From NCBI GenBank assembly GCA_037044905.1, contig JBAOKB010000139.1, positions 1-64,000 of the forward strand: a DNA stretch of 64,000 bases. Direction: 5' to 3'. Within the stretch, counting starts at the first letter, position 1. Every line of letters begins with the position of its first letter. The notes under the pieces were generated by a model that saw only the letters and a list, made by a program, of their open reading frames with translations, was not told the DNA's origin and did not search any database. The stretch is from Hortaea werneckii. Lineage: Eukaryota; Ascomycota; Dothideomycetes; Mycosphaerellales; Teratosphaeriaceae. Of this stretch, positions 30,265 through 41,020 are shown one piece after another. The position numbers and the translations under genes are program-made.

Positions 30265-31251
30265 TCATCGTCGCATTCGTAAATAATACCACCACGAACC
30301 AAACGGCACAGCGACAAGCGTGAGCACCATGAACGCTTTCTTCATTACCCTCTTCATCCCAATCTTCGCAATAGTCTCGAATGCCAATCGATTACTTTCC
30401 TTTTCATTAACATGAGGAAAAGGCATGTCCTAGGAGAAAGCATCAACATTAGCCCGCAATCCCACCGTTCCTTCCCATTTACCGACTTTAACATCACTCA
30501 CCGGCACCTCCCTCCCCAAAAACTCACACAACGGACCCCACCCCTCCTGCAACCGAAACTCCAGCAGTCGCTCTTTCGGCACAAACTCCCTGACATCCCG
30601 ATAATGATGCCGATACGCCGCTTTACTCCTCACCCTCGCCTCCTCTTTATTCCCCGCAAACCCCGCCGTAATACTCGTAATACAGCTCCCCACCCCGGTA
30701 ATCCTGCCTATGAACCCGGGGTCCAACCTTCCTAGCAACCCGATGAAGGGATCATAAGCGTTCTCGCAAAACGCCATCCAGGACTCGAACCAACTGTCTA
30801 CCCCGCGGTCAACTAACACGACTTTGGCGTCTGGGTAGAGCCGCACGAGTTCCTCGCCGAAGAGGTTGGCGGGGGAATCGGTAACGGCGCTGACATGGCC
30901 TAACAACGCATCCCAGAACCTCTTGTCTTCGTGCACTGGTACTCCATCCCCATCCCCCTTCCCATCCCCATCCCCATTGCCTGGCCTCAAACCGTAGAAC
31001 TTAGCCCCCAGTGCCTGCATCCACAGATCGCACTCGAGGACGTTGTCGAGCATGGAGCTGAAATGGTAGGGGTTAGGGTAGCCGAGGAGGGAGAGGGCGC
31101 GGTGCATGGAGAGGGTTCCCGTGCGTGAGTAGCCTAGACAGAGGACTTGTAGGGGCACGGTGCGGACGGCGAGGGAGCGGTCGATGTTCTGTTGCGGGTT
31201 CAGGATGCGGGCGTAGTTGCCTATGGCGGCGTAGTCGGCTTCGGTGGCCAT
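30265..31251 (-). CDS. P-loop sulfotransferase-fold family protein with C-terminal membrane anchor
   Basis: Exon 1 is 31251-30502, phase 0. A 72-nt intron (GTGAGT donor, TCCTAG acceptor) follows, then exon 2 at 30429-30265; total 304 residues. Reading through the intron would end in unrelated sequence. The spliced form restores the family's C-terminal block (EVPDMPFPHVNEKE) and a hydrophobic anchor (about residues 283-300, FMVLTLVAVPFGSWWYYL). The N-terminal P-loop is LGYSRTGTLSMHRALSLLG, which binds the phosphosulfate moiety in true sulfotransferases. DAKVVLVDRGVDSWFESW is the usual second motif of the fungal Sulfotransfer_4 type. An Asp-Gly run near residue 110 is encoded by a small tandem repeat. 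Substrate and even catalysis are unproven for this large fungal family. Confidence 0.88.
30944..30977. repeat. Coding CCATCC-type tandem repeat
   Basis: Tandem CCATCCC units inside exon 1 of the P-loop gene encode an Asp-Gly run (NGDGDGKGDGDG) in a loop after the P-loop domain. Probably length-variable between strains. Confidence 0.75.
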
Positions 31252-31826
31252 TGCTTGGTGTTCTTTGGGAGGATGGGAAGAGGGTGGGGAGAGAGAGAGA
31301 GGTGGAAAGGTGTCAAAGGTGAGTAGGAGGGGAAGAAGAGGAGTGGGAGGGTAGGTGGTGGAAGGGAACTATGACTTATTGTCACCTTATTGCGGCTGAG
31401 ATGAGAGGCGTCGATCATGGACATAGTAGAATCACAGCTGCTGGAGCTTGAATTGCGGAAGGAATCGGTTCGTTTGGTAAGCTGCATTAGACGTACGAGC
31501 CATACCAAACAATGAGAAAGTCAAAATGGATTGTAGTGCAGTCATTGTTTGAATCTGTACCAGTGTGTATGTAGGTAAATGAATCAAAAAGTCTCATCGC
31601 GATGCACTCTCAGCGACTCGAACTTTGCCCGCTTGTTCCCCGCTGAATCCGCAGGTATTCGCCCGATCCCCAAGCCTTCCCCAGAAAAACGCCCCAAACA
31701 CCATGCCAGCTTCTTTCTTCAATAGGAGGAAATCCCCTCTGCGCACAACAGAAGGGGGACGTCGTCGTTCTAGCATTCAAAAAGAAAAAATGAGAAAGGA
31801 AAATGAGAAAGGGGAAGAATGGCCCT
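31252..31826. other. Intergenic region, P-loop gene promoter and carrier 3' flank
   Basis: 575 bp between two minus-strand genes. It contains a GA-rich stretch just upstream of the P-loop gene (31270-31360) and nothing gene-like. Confidence 0.45.
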
Positions 31827-33089
31827 CTATATCCTAAACCAAACCTTCATGCGCTCGTAGACGTAAAAACTCGTCGCCGCCATCGGCACAACCTTGACAT
31901 ACCCGATCCCCAGTCCGACGAAGAAGCCGCGGTATCCGGACTCGCGCATGATGTTCCGCGCAACTTCGACCATAGTCAGCCGATGGCCATCGCCGACTAC
32001 ACCGCCAACTTGCATCCGACGCCGGATGACTTCGAGCGGGTAGGACGCCGTTTGCGAGACGAACCCCGCGAGGGCGCCCGTGATCAGCTCTGCCCAGGCG
32101 CGCAGCGGGGCGGGCTTGTTCGGCGCGAGTTGCCGCTGGCTTCTTTCTGACATGGGCAGGACGGTGTAGGACGCGAATCGCCGCTGGCGCATGAAGTCCC
32201 CCGCGAGATCGTGGGTCAGGAAGGACATGCCCGCGTAGGGCAGCATGCCCCAGAGCGTGGGCGTGAAGCCGCGGAAGAAATTCGAGAGCCCCGTGCCCAG
32301 CGTGACGCGGTTCATGGCCACCGACGACGCCGCGATGGCCTCGGCTGCCGGTTTGGGCAGGTGCGCTTCCGAGTGCAGAGAGGCGGCTGAAGGCGGTTGG
32401 GGGACCCGCGGATGCTCGTTGTAGATCGTGCGACAGATGTCTCGGACCGTGATCCTCGCCGTTCCCTTCGTCTCCCACGCCAGCCGCACCCGGATCACTT
32501 CGAGCGGGTACGTGGCAAACACACTGGCGCACCCGCTCAGTGCCCCCGCCATGAACCTCCTCACCGGCGTCTCCTGCTCCTTGCCCCGAATCATCGCTCC
32601 TCGTATCTGCTCGTAGGCAAGGAATTTGATCCCCCCGTAGGGGAAGATGCGCAGTAAAGTCGCGCTATGGCCGCGGAACAGGCCCCGGACGGAGTCCTGG
32701 CGGTAGATATCCGAGATGGCTTTCAGCGCGCCGGACCAGGAGCCGGTGTATTTCTGGAACCGCGGGTTGCTGGCCTGGAAGAGGATCTTGACCCGGTCGA
32801 GCGGGGCCACGACGGTTTTGGCCGCGCATGCGGCGATCCCCCCGGCCACGCCTGACCGCACCGCGTACTCCCACGACTGCTTCGGGATCTTCTTCGTGTC
32901 TGGCGAGGGCTTGTCTAAGGGCACTATAGAGGCGTGGTCGGAGGGGCAGATGGCAGGCTTGTTCCCCGCGGACTCGGCGCGGTCGTCGTGGGGCTGCGGC
33001 GGCGGCGGCGTCATCTCATGTGGTCGGTCGGACGATGCACTCCGCCGTGGGACATTGCTGCCGGCATGCTGTGGAGCGGCGGCGCTCAT
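31827..33089 (-). CDS. LEU5: Mitochondrial carrier, LEU5/Graves-disease-carrier type
   Basis: Single exon, 420 residues. After a disordered, Pro-rich N-terminus of about 70 residues come three carrier repeats. Their PX[DE]XX[KR] signatures are APLDRVKILFQ, YPLEVIRVRL and YPLEVIRRRM. The first repeat opens VRSGVAGGIAACAAKTVVAP. Between repeats two and three lies a long loop (VPQPPSAASLHSEAHLPKP) characteristic of the LEU5 subgroup. Yeast Leu5 is needed for coenzyme A accumulation in the mitochondrial matrix and human SLC25A16 is its relative. The substrate here is inferred from resemblance only. The protein should lie in the inner mitochondrial membrane with six transmembrane helices. It is the last clearly conserved gene before the lineage-specific region. 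Confidence 0.9.
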   Translation of the reverse strand: MSAAAPQHAGSNVPRRSASSDRPHEMTPPPPQPHDDRAESAGNKPAICPSDHASIVPLDKPSPDTKKIPKQSWEYAVRSGVAGGIAACAAKTVVAPLDRVKILFQASNPRFQKYTGSWSGALKAISDIYRQDSVRGLFRGHSATLLRIFPYGGIKFLAYEQIRGAMIRGKEQETPVRRFMAGALSGCASVFATYPLEVIRVRLAWETKGTARITVRDICRTIYNEHPRVPQPPSAASLHSEAHLPKPAAEAIAASSVAMNRVTLGTGLSNFFRGFTPTLWGMLPYAGMSFLTHDLAGDFMRQRRFASYTVLPMSERSQRQLAPNKPAPLRAWAELITGALAGFVSQTASYPLEVIRRRMQVGGVVGDGHRLTMVEVARNIMRESGYRGFFVGLGIGYVKVVPMAATSFYVYERMKVWFRI

Positions 33090-33723
33090 CGACTGCTTGT
33101 GGGGCGTAACCTTAGGAGGGGAAGGAAACGGTAGTAGACCTCATTTGAGGATTGCTGATCCTCTCGGGTAGTGCTTGCTTTAGTAATCCTGGCTTTGTCT
33201 GTTGTCCGAGGCGGAGGGGAGTGAATTTCGGTGGTGGACAAGTCTCAGGCGCTGGTCTTGGCTGTCGAATATGTTATGCTCGGCTAGACAGCTCGTTTTG
33301 TTAGGAGAGGGAGGAACAAATGCGCCTGCGGTTATGCCGCTCGAACATGTGGGAGCCGTTTTGCGGAGCCGCCGCCGCCGCCAGAATCCAAATGACCGCC
33401 CGGGTTTTGGTCAGCCGAGGCTATCCGGCTTAACCCGATGCCGAGCCATCCCCGTCCTTAACTCCGATCCGGTTCTCTCCCCTAACGCCCTACTGCTCTC
33501 TTTATCGTTCGGTTGATTCAATGCACAATGAAATTGGTGAGATGATGTCTGAAAAACATGACGATAATAATTTGAATGTTTGCACGTAGTACTTGCTTGC
33601 GCTGCGATAGCTGTCTTTACGTCAACATGCCCATTTCCAGCGTCACGCGAAAGCGTCGCTCAAACAACTCCAAGAGCGCGACCCATACTGTACAATGCGG
33701 GACCAGACGACATGAGTGCCAAT
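33090..33723. other. Intergenic boundary between conserved block and orphan-gene region
   Basis: 634 bp, containing the carrier promoter and the 3' flank of the AT-hook gene. No direct repeats, target-site duplications or tRNA were recognised at this boundary. Confidence 0.45.
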
Positions 33724-35322
33724 CTATAACTCATCATCGTCTGTAATCAAGTCCGCCTCATCGATCCGCACGTTGGACTTCTTGACCGGCTTGGGAGGAT
33801 GTGCCGGAGACTCTGCGCCTTCTGACATCTCCACGTCCTCAGAAGCCTCATCGACGACGCTCACATAGGACTTCTTGGTCGTCCTACCAGAGCGTCTTGG
33901 AGACTGGCGCGGCTGTGCCTCTTCCCCATTTTCAGCCTCTTCCTCTTCCTCCGTCATCTCTGCCTCATCCTCCGAAGCCTCAACGATTGGCTTCTTCCTC
34001 GGCCGTCCCCTTTTCTTTGGCGGACCAGCAGCTTTCGACTTCGCCACATTGCCCTTGCCCATCTTCTGGAGAGCCGTAGGCTTCCTGGCCGAGAACTTGA
34101 ACCCAGGATCCTTGCCCTTCTTCTCCAAGTCCTGAGCAGTCTGTCGCACCTTATCGATCCCCATCTGCCGGATAATATTCGAAGCCGACATCGACACCTT
34201 CGTGAAGGCATAGTAGTCGGGGTTGGTAGCGAATTTAGCCATTCCCTTACCCTCGACAAGGTCCACTTTAATCCTCGAATAGTCCCGCACAGCGACGACC
34301 ATCTTCTCCAGCCGCTCCGAGCACTTGGACTTGAAGTCCACCTGGTTCTGCCGGTCGGACTTCTTGCCCTTCTTCGCCGTCTCGAACATCTTACTCTCGA
34401 TTCCGTTCTCGTGCACGAACACCGCGGCTTCGACGGCCAGGATGCAGTTCGCTCGGGCTCTTTTCCGCTGGCCCTCCGACTGCATCTTCTCCTGCGCCTG
34501 GTTGAACCCCGTCACCTGCTGGCCGGCGAATCGCTCTTGCATTACGTCCGTGATCGGGGGGCTCCCGACAGTGACGCCGGGTGTTTGCAGGGCTTCGTAG
34601 AAGCGTCCGGCCCAGTGGTGCAGTGCTTTTGACGACTTGATCGTCTCGAAGTCGTCGTCTGCGATGTTCAGCTTCGTGCAGTACGAGGGGTCGTTGCCTG
34701 CGAGGACACCGTGTGCGGCTGCGAAGCCGTCGATGTCTGCTACGTACTGTGCAGCGCCTTTGACTGCTTGACGGTTGCTTGAAGCTGGTGCCGGGGCTAC
34801 TGACTGCTGAGTCGTGGGTTGCTCGGCGGCCATGGTATACTCCATGCCCTCTGCCTCACCCTCTTGTTGCTGACTGGACTCAGGAACTGCCGTCGCTTGC
34901 TGCGCATTCGTTTCCATGCCGTTTACCGCAGACGAATCAACCGTCGGCGTTGGACCTGCATTCGGCAACGCTCCATTTAGCATCGGATCGATCGCCGTAA
35001 GATCGTTCAACCGATTGAAGATGTCGAAAATGGGCCCCTGCAACTCGGGATACTGCGTAAACAACTCATGGTACGTCCCCGAGACGACGACGCCGGAGGA
35101 TGTTGCCATTTCGGCTGCCATGGTCCAGAACCATTCGTCTGGGTCGTTCATTGCCTGCTCGAAGTCTTCGTCCGTCATGTTGAACTCGCTCGTCATTTGA
35201 GCGGGAGGGGCGTCGAAGTTGTTGGTCCCAGTTGGGTAGGGCTGGGTGGGTTGGGTTGATGTAACATCCGGATACTGGACGAACTGATCAAAGTTGAATT
35301 CGTTCTGGTAGTTGTTGGACAT
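33724..35322 (-). CDS. AT-hook protein with shared orphan C-terminal domain
   Basis: Single exon, 532 residues. The N-terminal 190 residues are acidic and Gln/Ala/Pro-rich (MSNNYQNEFNFDQFVQYPDV, TDEDFEQAMNDPDEWFW). Residues about 200-390 look folded. Inside them, residues 335-373 (SERLEKMVVAV to ATNPDYYAF) align without a gap to residues 584-622 of the protein encoded at 61823-63892, with 12 identities including G-x-G and F-x-x-NP. A canonical AT-hook (KKRGRPRKKP) lies near residue 440, flanked by acidic clusters and a basic Ser/Arg segment (PRQSPRRSGRTTKKSY). An AT-hook suggests a nuclear, minor-groove-binding chromatin protein. I do not know the family. Confidence 0.8.
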   Translation of the reverse strand: MSNNYQNEFNFDQFVQYPDVTSTQPTQPYPTGTNNFDAPPAQMTSEFNMTDEDFEQAMNDPDEWFWTMAAEMATSSGVVVSGTYHELFTQYPELQGPIFDIFNRLNDLTAIDPMLNGALPNAGPTPTVDSSAVNGMETNAQQATAVPESSQQQEGEAEGMEYTMAAEQPTTQQSVAPAPASSNRQAVKGAAQYVADIDGFAAAHGVLAGNDPSYCTKLNIADDDFETIKSSKALHHWAGRFYEALQTPGVTVGSPPITDVMQERFAGQQVTGFNQAQEKMQSEGQRKRARANCILAVEAAVFVHENGIESKMFETAKKGKKSDRQNQVDFKSKCSERLEKMVVAVRDYSRIKVDLVEGKGMAKFATNPDYYAFTKVSMSASNIIRQMGIDKVRQTAQDLEKKGKDPGFKFSARKPTALQKMGKGNVAKSKAAGPPKKRGRPRKKPIVEASEDEAEMTEEEEEAENGEEAQPRQSPRRSGRTTKKSYVSVVDEASEDVEMSEGAESPAHPPKPVKKSNVRIDEADLITDDDEL

Positions 35323-36551
35323 TTTGACTGTTGCTGCGATCTGAGTTGCTTCCTGCCGAATTGGAAATCTGCTGTTGATTGAAGACTTCTGTTGCAGTTG
35401 GGTTCTTCAGGAAGCTGTTGATGCAGAATGATGCATCCCCTCCCCTCTCTCACCAGAAAAGCCGCCGTATATGTCATCTTGGAACAGTGAATTCATTGTC
35501 TCCCGGCCAAGCCGTGAAAGTGTCTGTTGCGAAGTCCCTGACGGGCGACTTCTGCGGGACAAGGACTTTCTTCGAGAGAAGACGAGTGAATTGAGATGGG
35601 TGACAATGGCATTGTGGAATGTGACAATGAAATTTCAGGGGAAATTGAACAAAGGAAATGTTGCTTCTATACGGATTGGAGGATCACGTTGGTGACGACT
35701 GAGAGCAGCGCTCCTGTCTGGAGAAGAGGGACAGAGTGATATCGATAAAATGTGACATCTCCCATCGAATATACTAGACGATGAAGGTGGACGAGAGCCC
35801 CTACAAGTCCGGCATGAAAGATGTTGCAAGAATGAGACGTAGCAATGGTATGTGCAAACTTGCACTGCGTCTCTTTCAAGATTGCTAGCAGCGGACAATG
35901 AATTTCTTTCTCTCTGTGTTGCTATGACGCATTATGCTCGCAAGCAGAAAACAACTCACGCTAGAGAGGTTGTGAGGAACTGATCAAGTGGGAGCGATTG
36001 GCAAACGTGGAACTCTGATATATGCTGCGGGTACTTAGGAAAGGGCATTGCGAACATGAAGACTCAAAATGTAAAGTCTTAATGCTCAAAGTCCAAAGCA
36101 AAGCGCTTTAATGATTATATGACCTGGATCTAAGGCTCCGTTTGGAGTATGATCGAAAAAATCTGCTGGGGACGATAGAATCGTATACTGGGACCTTTAT
36201 GAGATCTGGAGAGAACTAAGAAAAGCTGTTCTGTGTGTGTATTCTCCACTTCCCAACAGGAGCATTCTACCTCAGCATTTGAAACTCCCCTGATCATTAC
36301 ACCCTCGGCTGTAGTACAAGAGTTTGAAACACAGTCGGAGAATAAACGACCTTGATCTGAAGGAACCTAGTATTGTCGTTGTCCATCTCACTACCTAAGC
36401 CCTCCAGCGACTCAATGCTGTGTCAAAATGTTCAAAATAGACTCCTTTTCCCTGAGACTCCCGCTTTCCTGGTTTTAATTATCACTTCAATAACGACATT
36501 GCGTCCTGCATGTCGACCTCAATACCCGAAATCATGCGTATGCCTGACCAC
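35323..36551. other. Intergenic region (1.2 kb)
   Basis: Promoter side of the AT-hook gene and 3' flank of the next minus-strand gene. More A+T-rich than the left half of the window by eye. No gene supported. Confidence 0.4.
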
Positions 36552-38264
36552 TCAAGCAACAGCTCCACCAGAGACGACGATGACGTCCCCATCCTCATCT
36601 TCGTCCGTCTGCTCTTGTACGCCGTCCGCGGTCGAGATGCTCGGAGGATTCGCAGTCTGAGATCTCTTAAGCTGAAGAATCTCTCTCTCCGCAGCCTTCT
36701 TCTTGTCCCGCCTCGCATCGTTCTCCGCCTTATTGTGTAGAATGATCGCCTCTTCGCTCTCTGGCGCAGCCACGAATCGGAGAATGGCGTCGTACCCCTC
36801 GAGAAGATGGAAGAGCTTCCTCTTGGTGGCTTTCAGAACTCTGAGGATGACATCTTTGCGCTGTTCCGCGCTCATAGTCTTGTCGGCTGCTGTCTGTCTT
36901 AAGCCCTTGAGTTGATCCGGCCGGAGCGCAGTGCCTTGCGTGTACAGATCTAGTAACGCTTGTGCTAGCATCGCCGCAATCTGCGTTAATGTCTCCTTCG
37001 GTGAAGTGAGAGTTGCGATTTTCTTCTCCACATCGCGGAGCATTTTCAGCTGGAAATCGTTTGCGTTGTCGGGCATCGCACACATCGCATCGTAGATCTG
37101 TTCGACTAACTCGTCATACTCCATTTCAGAGTATGTCTGGTCATCGTCGGCAGGCTTCCATCGACCCTGGTAGAAGGCTTGGGTAGCAGAAGCAGAGTCG
37201 TCGTACATTTGGTTGTAAGCACCAAGTCCGGCTAGAACGTCACCCTCCCTCTGTGGTGATCTGTCTATTGCTGGACGCAAGGCGGCATTCTGATCTCGGC
37301 GTGACCGCTTGCGTTTCGGCGCCCCTGGAGCGGCTGATTTGCGTCTCTTGGGTTGGGTGTCCTTGGGTGCAGCACTATCTTCACCGGAGGACTCGGCAAT
37401 CGATTGGGCGTTGGTCGTTCCCGCCTGCATGGCTTCCTCTTCGCGAGGCGGAGTGGACTCTCGATCGTTGTCTTCTTCGAGTTGCTCCATCGTGGTGTTG
37501 TTGGACTGATCCCTGTCGTAAGTTGGGGTGGAGTTCAAAAGGCCGTCTTCCTGCAGCTGCTTCGTCATGGCGTTGATAAACCTAGTTCCGATCGGGAAGC
37601 TCTTTGGTAGATGGGCACTAGGGAACAACACTTTAGTGAAGCAAGCCAGCTCAAATCGATCTCTCAGCTCGATCTTGCCGACGACCCAAGATGTGCGTGC
37701 TTGCTCCCACAGCTTTCGTCCTTCCTCTGGCCAATCCGATTCCAGGCCCGCATACACCACTCCAGCAAACACCTTCGACATGATTTTCTCCATGACGGCT
37801 TGGGAAGCGTCAGCGCACTCAAGGTCTTCGACGATGGGCAGTGTGGTCTCTTGACGTCCCCGCTCGTCGAAGTCTGTGACCTGCTGAACTACAGCTTGCA
37901 TCGTATCTTGAAGACGCCTTTTAGCATCTGCAGTGACCTCCGGATGCTTCAAGAGCGCGGTGGATGTTTGTTGCAAACTTTCACGCTCTTGCCTTGGAAG
38001 AAAGCGATACATGGTCTTGGTGATGGTGCTGTAGCAGAGGTAAGACTTTGCCCTCCCATATGCTTCAATTGTCTTTTTGTTTGCACCTTTTAATGCCGCG
38101 TGAAGCTCACGAACGGTCGCGCAAGTGAGCATTAGCCTTGGACTGCTAGACTCGTCCAGAGACTGACTTATGGAGCTGGTGTGCGCTTTGTCGATCTCAA
38201 GACCCATCGAAGTTGCCATGTCTCTGATGAGTTGGCGCTTCGTCTTTCCCGTCGAAGCTACCAT
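36552..38264 (-). CDS. Orphan protein, member of local paralogous family
   Basis: Single exon, 570 residues; no known domain recognised. The N-terminus (MVASTGKTKRQLIRDMATSM) is basic. Residues 177-181 are DWPEE within YAGLESDWPEEGRK, matching YRGFAKEKDWPEEARR of the protein encoded at 48002-49484. A basic nuclear-localisation-like run (PKRRKSAAPGAPKRKRSRR) follows near residue 315. The C-terminal third (about 390-560) is helical and charged. It contains GLRQT at 454 and FVAAPES at about 497, matching GLRQT and FVANPES at nearly the same spacing (38 against 40 residues) in the protein encoded at 61823-63892. A charged tail (NDARRDKKKAAEREILQLKR) precedes the end. Function unknown; nuclear location is inferred. 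Confidence 0.8.
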   Translation of the reverse strand: MVASTGKTKRQLIRDMATSMGLEIDKAHTSSISQSLDESSSPRLMLTCATVRELHAALKGANKKTIEAYGRAKSYLCYSTITKTMYRFLPRQERESLQQTSTALLKHPEVTADAKRRLQDTMQAVVQQVTDFDERGRQETTLPIVEDLECADASQAVMEKIMSKVFAGVVYAGLESDWPEEGRKLWEQARTSWVVGKIELRDRFELACFTKVLFPSAHLPKSFPIGTRFINAMTKQLQEDGLLNSTPTYDRDQSNNTTMEQLEEDNDRESTPPREEEAMQAGTTNAQSIAESSGEDSAAPKDTQPKRRKSAAPGAPKRKRSRRDQNAALRPAIDRSPQREGDVLAGLGAYNQMYDDSASATQAFYQGRWKPADDDQTYSEMEYDELVEQIYDAMCAMPDNANDFQLKMLRDVEKKIATLTSPKETLTQIAAMLAQALLDLYTQGTALRPDQLKGLRQTAADKTMSAEQRKDVILRVLKATKRKLFHLLEGYDAILRFVAAPESEEAIILHNKAENDARRDKKKAAEREILQLKRSQTANPPSISTADGVQEQTDEDEDGDVIVVSGGAVA

Positions 38265-39923
38265 GTTGTAGTTGCAGGAACAAATGAGATGGTGTCTGTT
38301 ACTCCTTAGCGAGAGTTAGTCCAGTGAGATGGAGCTAATGTTCATCGACGGCGAAAGAACGCTCTCATGGATCGTGGTGCTAAGATAAACCAAGAGGGTC
38401 GATGAACTTAGCTGTGAAGAAGCTTGACTGTAAGAAAGACTGAAGAAGATGACAAGACCGGAAAATGTCTTCGAACTTTGATTTTCCGATGATGTTTCCT
38501 CTTCTTAGTTATGTTTCGACGACAGAGATGCCTGTCGTGGAAGAGAAGTCTGTTGTCATCCCGGAGTCCGAATCCTTACTAGTGTCTGTCGGGTCGAGGA
38601 CGAGTCACGTTGGCCGCGATGTGAATGCCGAGTTCCCAATCCGGAAGGAACAACAGCAATGCGGCCGCATGCTTCGAGATTATACATATCATGCAATCAG
38701 AAAACAGTATTCATAGTTGGCCAGGTGCAGTACGTCTCCCAACCAACGGCGGAAGCTGTTGACAAGTAACATCCAAAGAGATTGAAGTTGCTTTGCCGTT
38801 CTCTGACCATGTCCGCCCAAGGCCTGTGGGACCGCTTCCGGAAGGAAACATGATTCATGACTGTATGAAGCGACAAAATGTCCCAACCGAAGGACTCATC
38901 GCTACTGTCAAAATGATATTGAGCTTCGCTGACCATTTTAGACTGTCGTTCGTTGCGGATACGGAGCCGCATCCATGTTCCTTTGCCTTGAAGATGGACA
39001 CTTCAGCTCTCCAGTGGAAGTGTCGTCCCAACAAAGGAGAAGGCTCGACAAGGCAGGGCAGATCCGAGGCAATGAAATTCCCTGAGCCCGAAGCTGAGGG
39101 ACGTAGTAATGGCCTTTGTCGAACAAAGAGAGCTCGTACTTGATACCGCATTAAGCCAAGTGTTAGATCACTGGGACAATGATCTGGGACGAGAGACTAT
39201 TACGATCCGCATTCCCATCTATCCCTAAGCACAAATTTCCTGTGCAGATCGTCACAGATGCAGTCGAAAAGAAGAATGTCGCGCGATCCATGGGCGAAAC
39301 CCAACGAGCAGGGCAGGCACTCCAGGCCACAATCTAGTGCTTTTGGGAAATCAGCATGAAGTATGCCGCTTTTGTACGTGAAACGGACTTCTACGTTCGT
39401 ACTGTGTCCAAGGTCGGCAGGCAGATTGGATCTATAGCGAATGATGTGAAGGTATTGAGAATGCTGTAAGTGGAAGCTATAAGTATATACCATGTGTTTC
39501 TCAGGCTACAAAATAGACGAACAGGTGAGAAAGAATACTATATTGCCACGCTGGGAACTATAGAATATAAGCTGCTGGAATAAGGTTCGGAACGAGCAAA
39601 CAGCTCTGGAACAATCCAGCATCATGAGATTGGATCTCTTGAAGCAAAAAAAAAAAAAGAAAAGAAAAGGACAAGAGCACTTGAGAAAAGACCCATCTCT
39701 TGCTTTCCGCGCTTTGAAGAAAACCATCCTTCCTCACCCACGAACTCGGGGTCTTTCACTGTCAACCGTAAGCGAGGACTAAAGAAACAGCTTGCGACGA
39801 CGTTCTACCGAGAGCAACGTGCTGATCGGAGGGGAGCAGGATTGGGCATGCTTGCCCCGGCTGATCAGGAACCTGGTCCCATGTTTCCGTGTCGCTACCA
39901 CTACGAAATCGCCATCGCACCCA
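38265..39923. other. Intergenic region (1.7 kb)
   Basis: Several open frames of 60-115 codons overlap here on both strands, for example near 38793-39143. None has motif content or a clear start context, so none is called. The right end is the 3' flank of the Myb/SANT-like gene, with an A-run near 39645-39657. Confidence 0.4.
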
Positions 39924-41020
39924 CTAATCCAAACTTCCTCTCCTGGCCTTCTCTTTGTCGATGAAATGCTGTAGCATCGCCTGCTGGTATTCCGTAGGTA
40001 CCCCTAAGAATATCTCGGCATTGGCTTTATCCACAAGGATCGTTGCGGCCAAGCAACAATCCTCCTCAGACAGATTAAATCGGCCACTGGACAAAACAGC
40101 AGCCGCTCGGGCAACCGACGATCCTGAATGACCAGTTCTTCTTGCCAGAATGGCCTCGGCGATCCTCGTTACAGTGATGACAACGGCCTCCAATGTTTCG
40201 TTTGCAAGCGGTTCTGTCGTGGAAGATTCACTGTCTTCAGATTCATCCGTATTGGTTCCGGTCTCGGCATACGAGGAGGCTGCGTCGTGTGGTTGCTCAA
40301 TCTTTACCAGAGCATCTCTCCGCCGCGTATTAGAAATGAGAATCGATTCGTTCGCCGACGAAACGTTGTCGTCCGTTCCAATCGAATCGAAGGCTTCCGA
40401 TTTGGCACGTCTGCGATTGCAAGTCGACACTTCCTGAGCGTAGAGAGTGTCAAAGAGTTTATCGAGCTCCTCCTTAAAGGCGAGTGGCCTGTCTCTGAAC
40501 TTGACTGCCTCCGGGTGCGCTTTCATGTAAGCATCATTTGCTCTAAGTCACCAGATGCGACACCGTACTGGTCAACTGAAAAGCTGTCTTGGCTTCTGTA
40601 GGCCTGGAAGACTTGGTAATCACGCCAGAGGCGTTGGTACTCGATCTTCATCCGCAGCGGAGTGCAAAGATACTTTATTTTCGGTGGAGCAGCCTTGCGA
40701 ACAGCCACAGCAACTTTCTGGAACACTGACCAATGTAAGTCATTGCTGACATTGTTGCTCTGTAGAATCCTGGCTTGTAGACTGCTGAGCAGCGCCTTCA
40801 CCATGCTCTCGTCGAAGGACATGAGAGGTGCACGGCTCCCGTTACGTTCATTGGCATTCTTGTCTACGCTCCTTTTTCTTTTGACGGACTTGAGATCAGT
40901 CGATGCTTGCGCGTCGGACAACGTATAGCATGGCGAAGACGGAGATGGAATCTGTGTCGAGACGATTTTTGCCGATGGGTGCACCCAACTGGACTTCGAC
41001 GTTACGTGCTGCGAAGGCAT
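39924..41020 (-). pseudogene. Myb/SANT-like DNA-binding protein gene, broken by a one-base frameshift
   Basis: Two minus-strand open frames overlap by four bases. The upstream one (41020-40523) carries the first part of a Myb/SANT-like (PF12776-type) domain: FDESMVKALLSSLQARI, WSVFQKVAVAVRK, LRMKIEYQRLWRDYQVFQAY. It ends in a TGA soon after ASGDLEQMMLT. The other frame (from 40526 and a few codons upstream) carries the missing part: NDAYMKAHPEAVKFRDRPL and ELDKLFDTLYAQ. It also has the usual family C-terminus, ANETLEAVVITVTRIAEAIL then LSEEDCCLAATILVDKANAE and FLGVPTEYQQAML. No intron of plausible length can fix the frame; adding one base near 40540-40548 would. This is either a recent inactivation, a sequencing error or, less likely, programmed frameshifting. 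The intact protein would be about 365 residues and nuclear. Confidence 0.75.

Noticed and set aside
38793..39143. 116-codon plus-strand frame
   Set aside because: An opposing minus-strand frame of similar length exists and neither has protein-like features.
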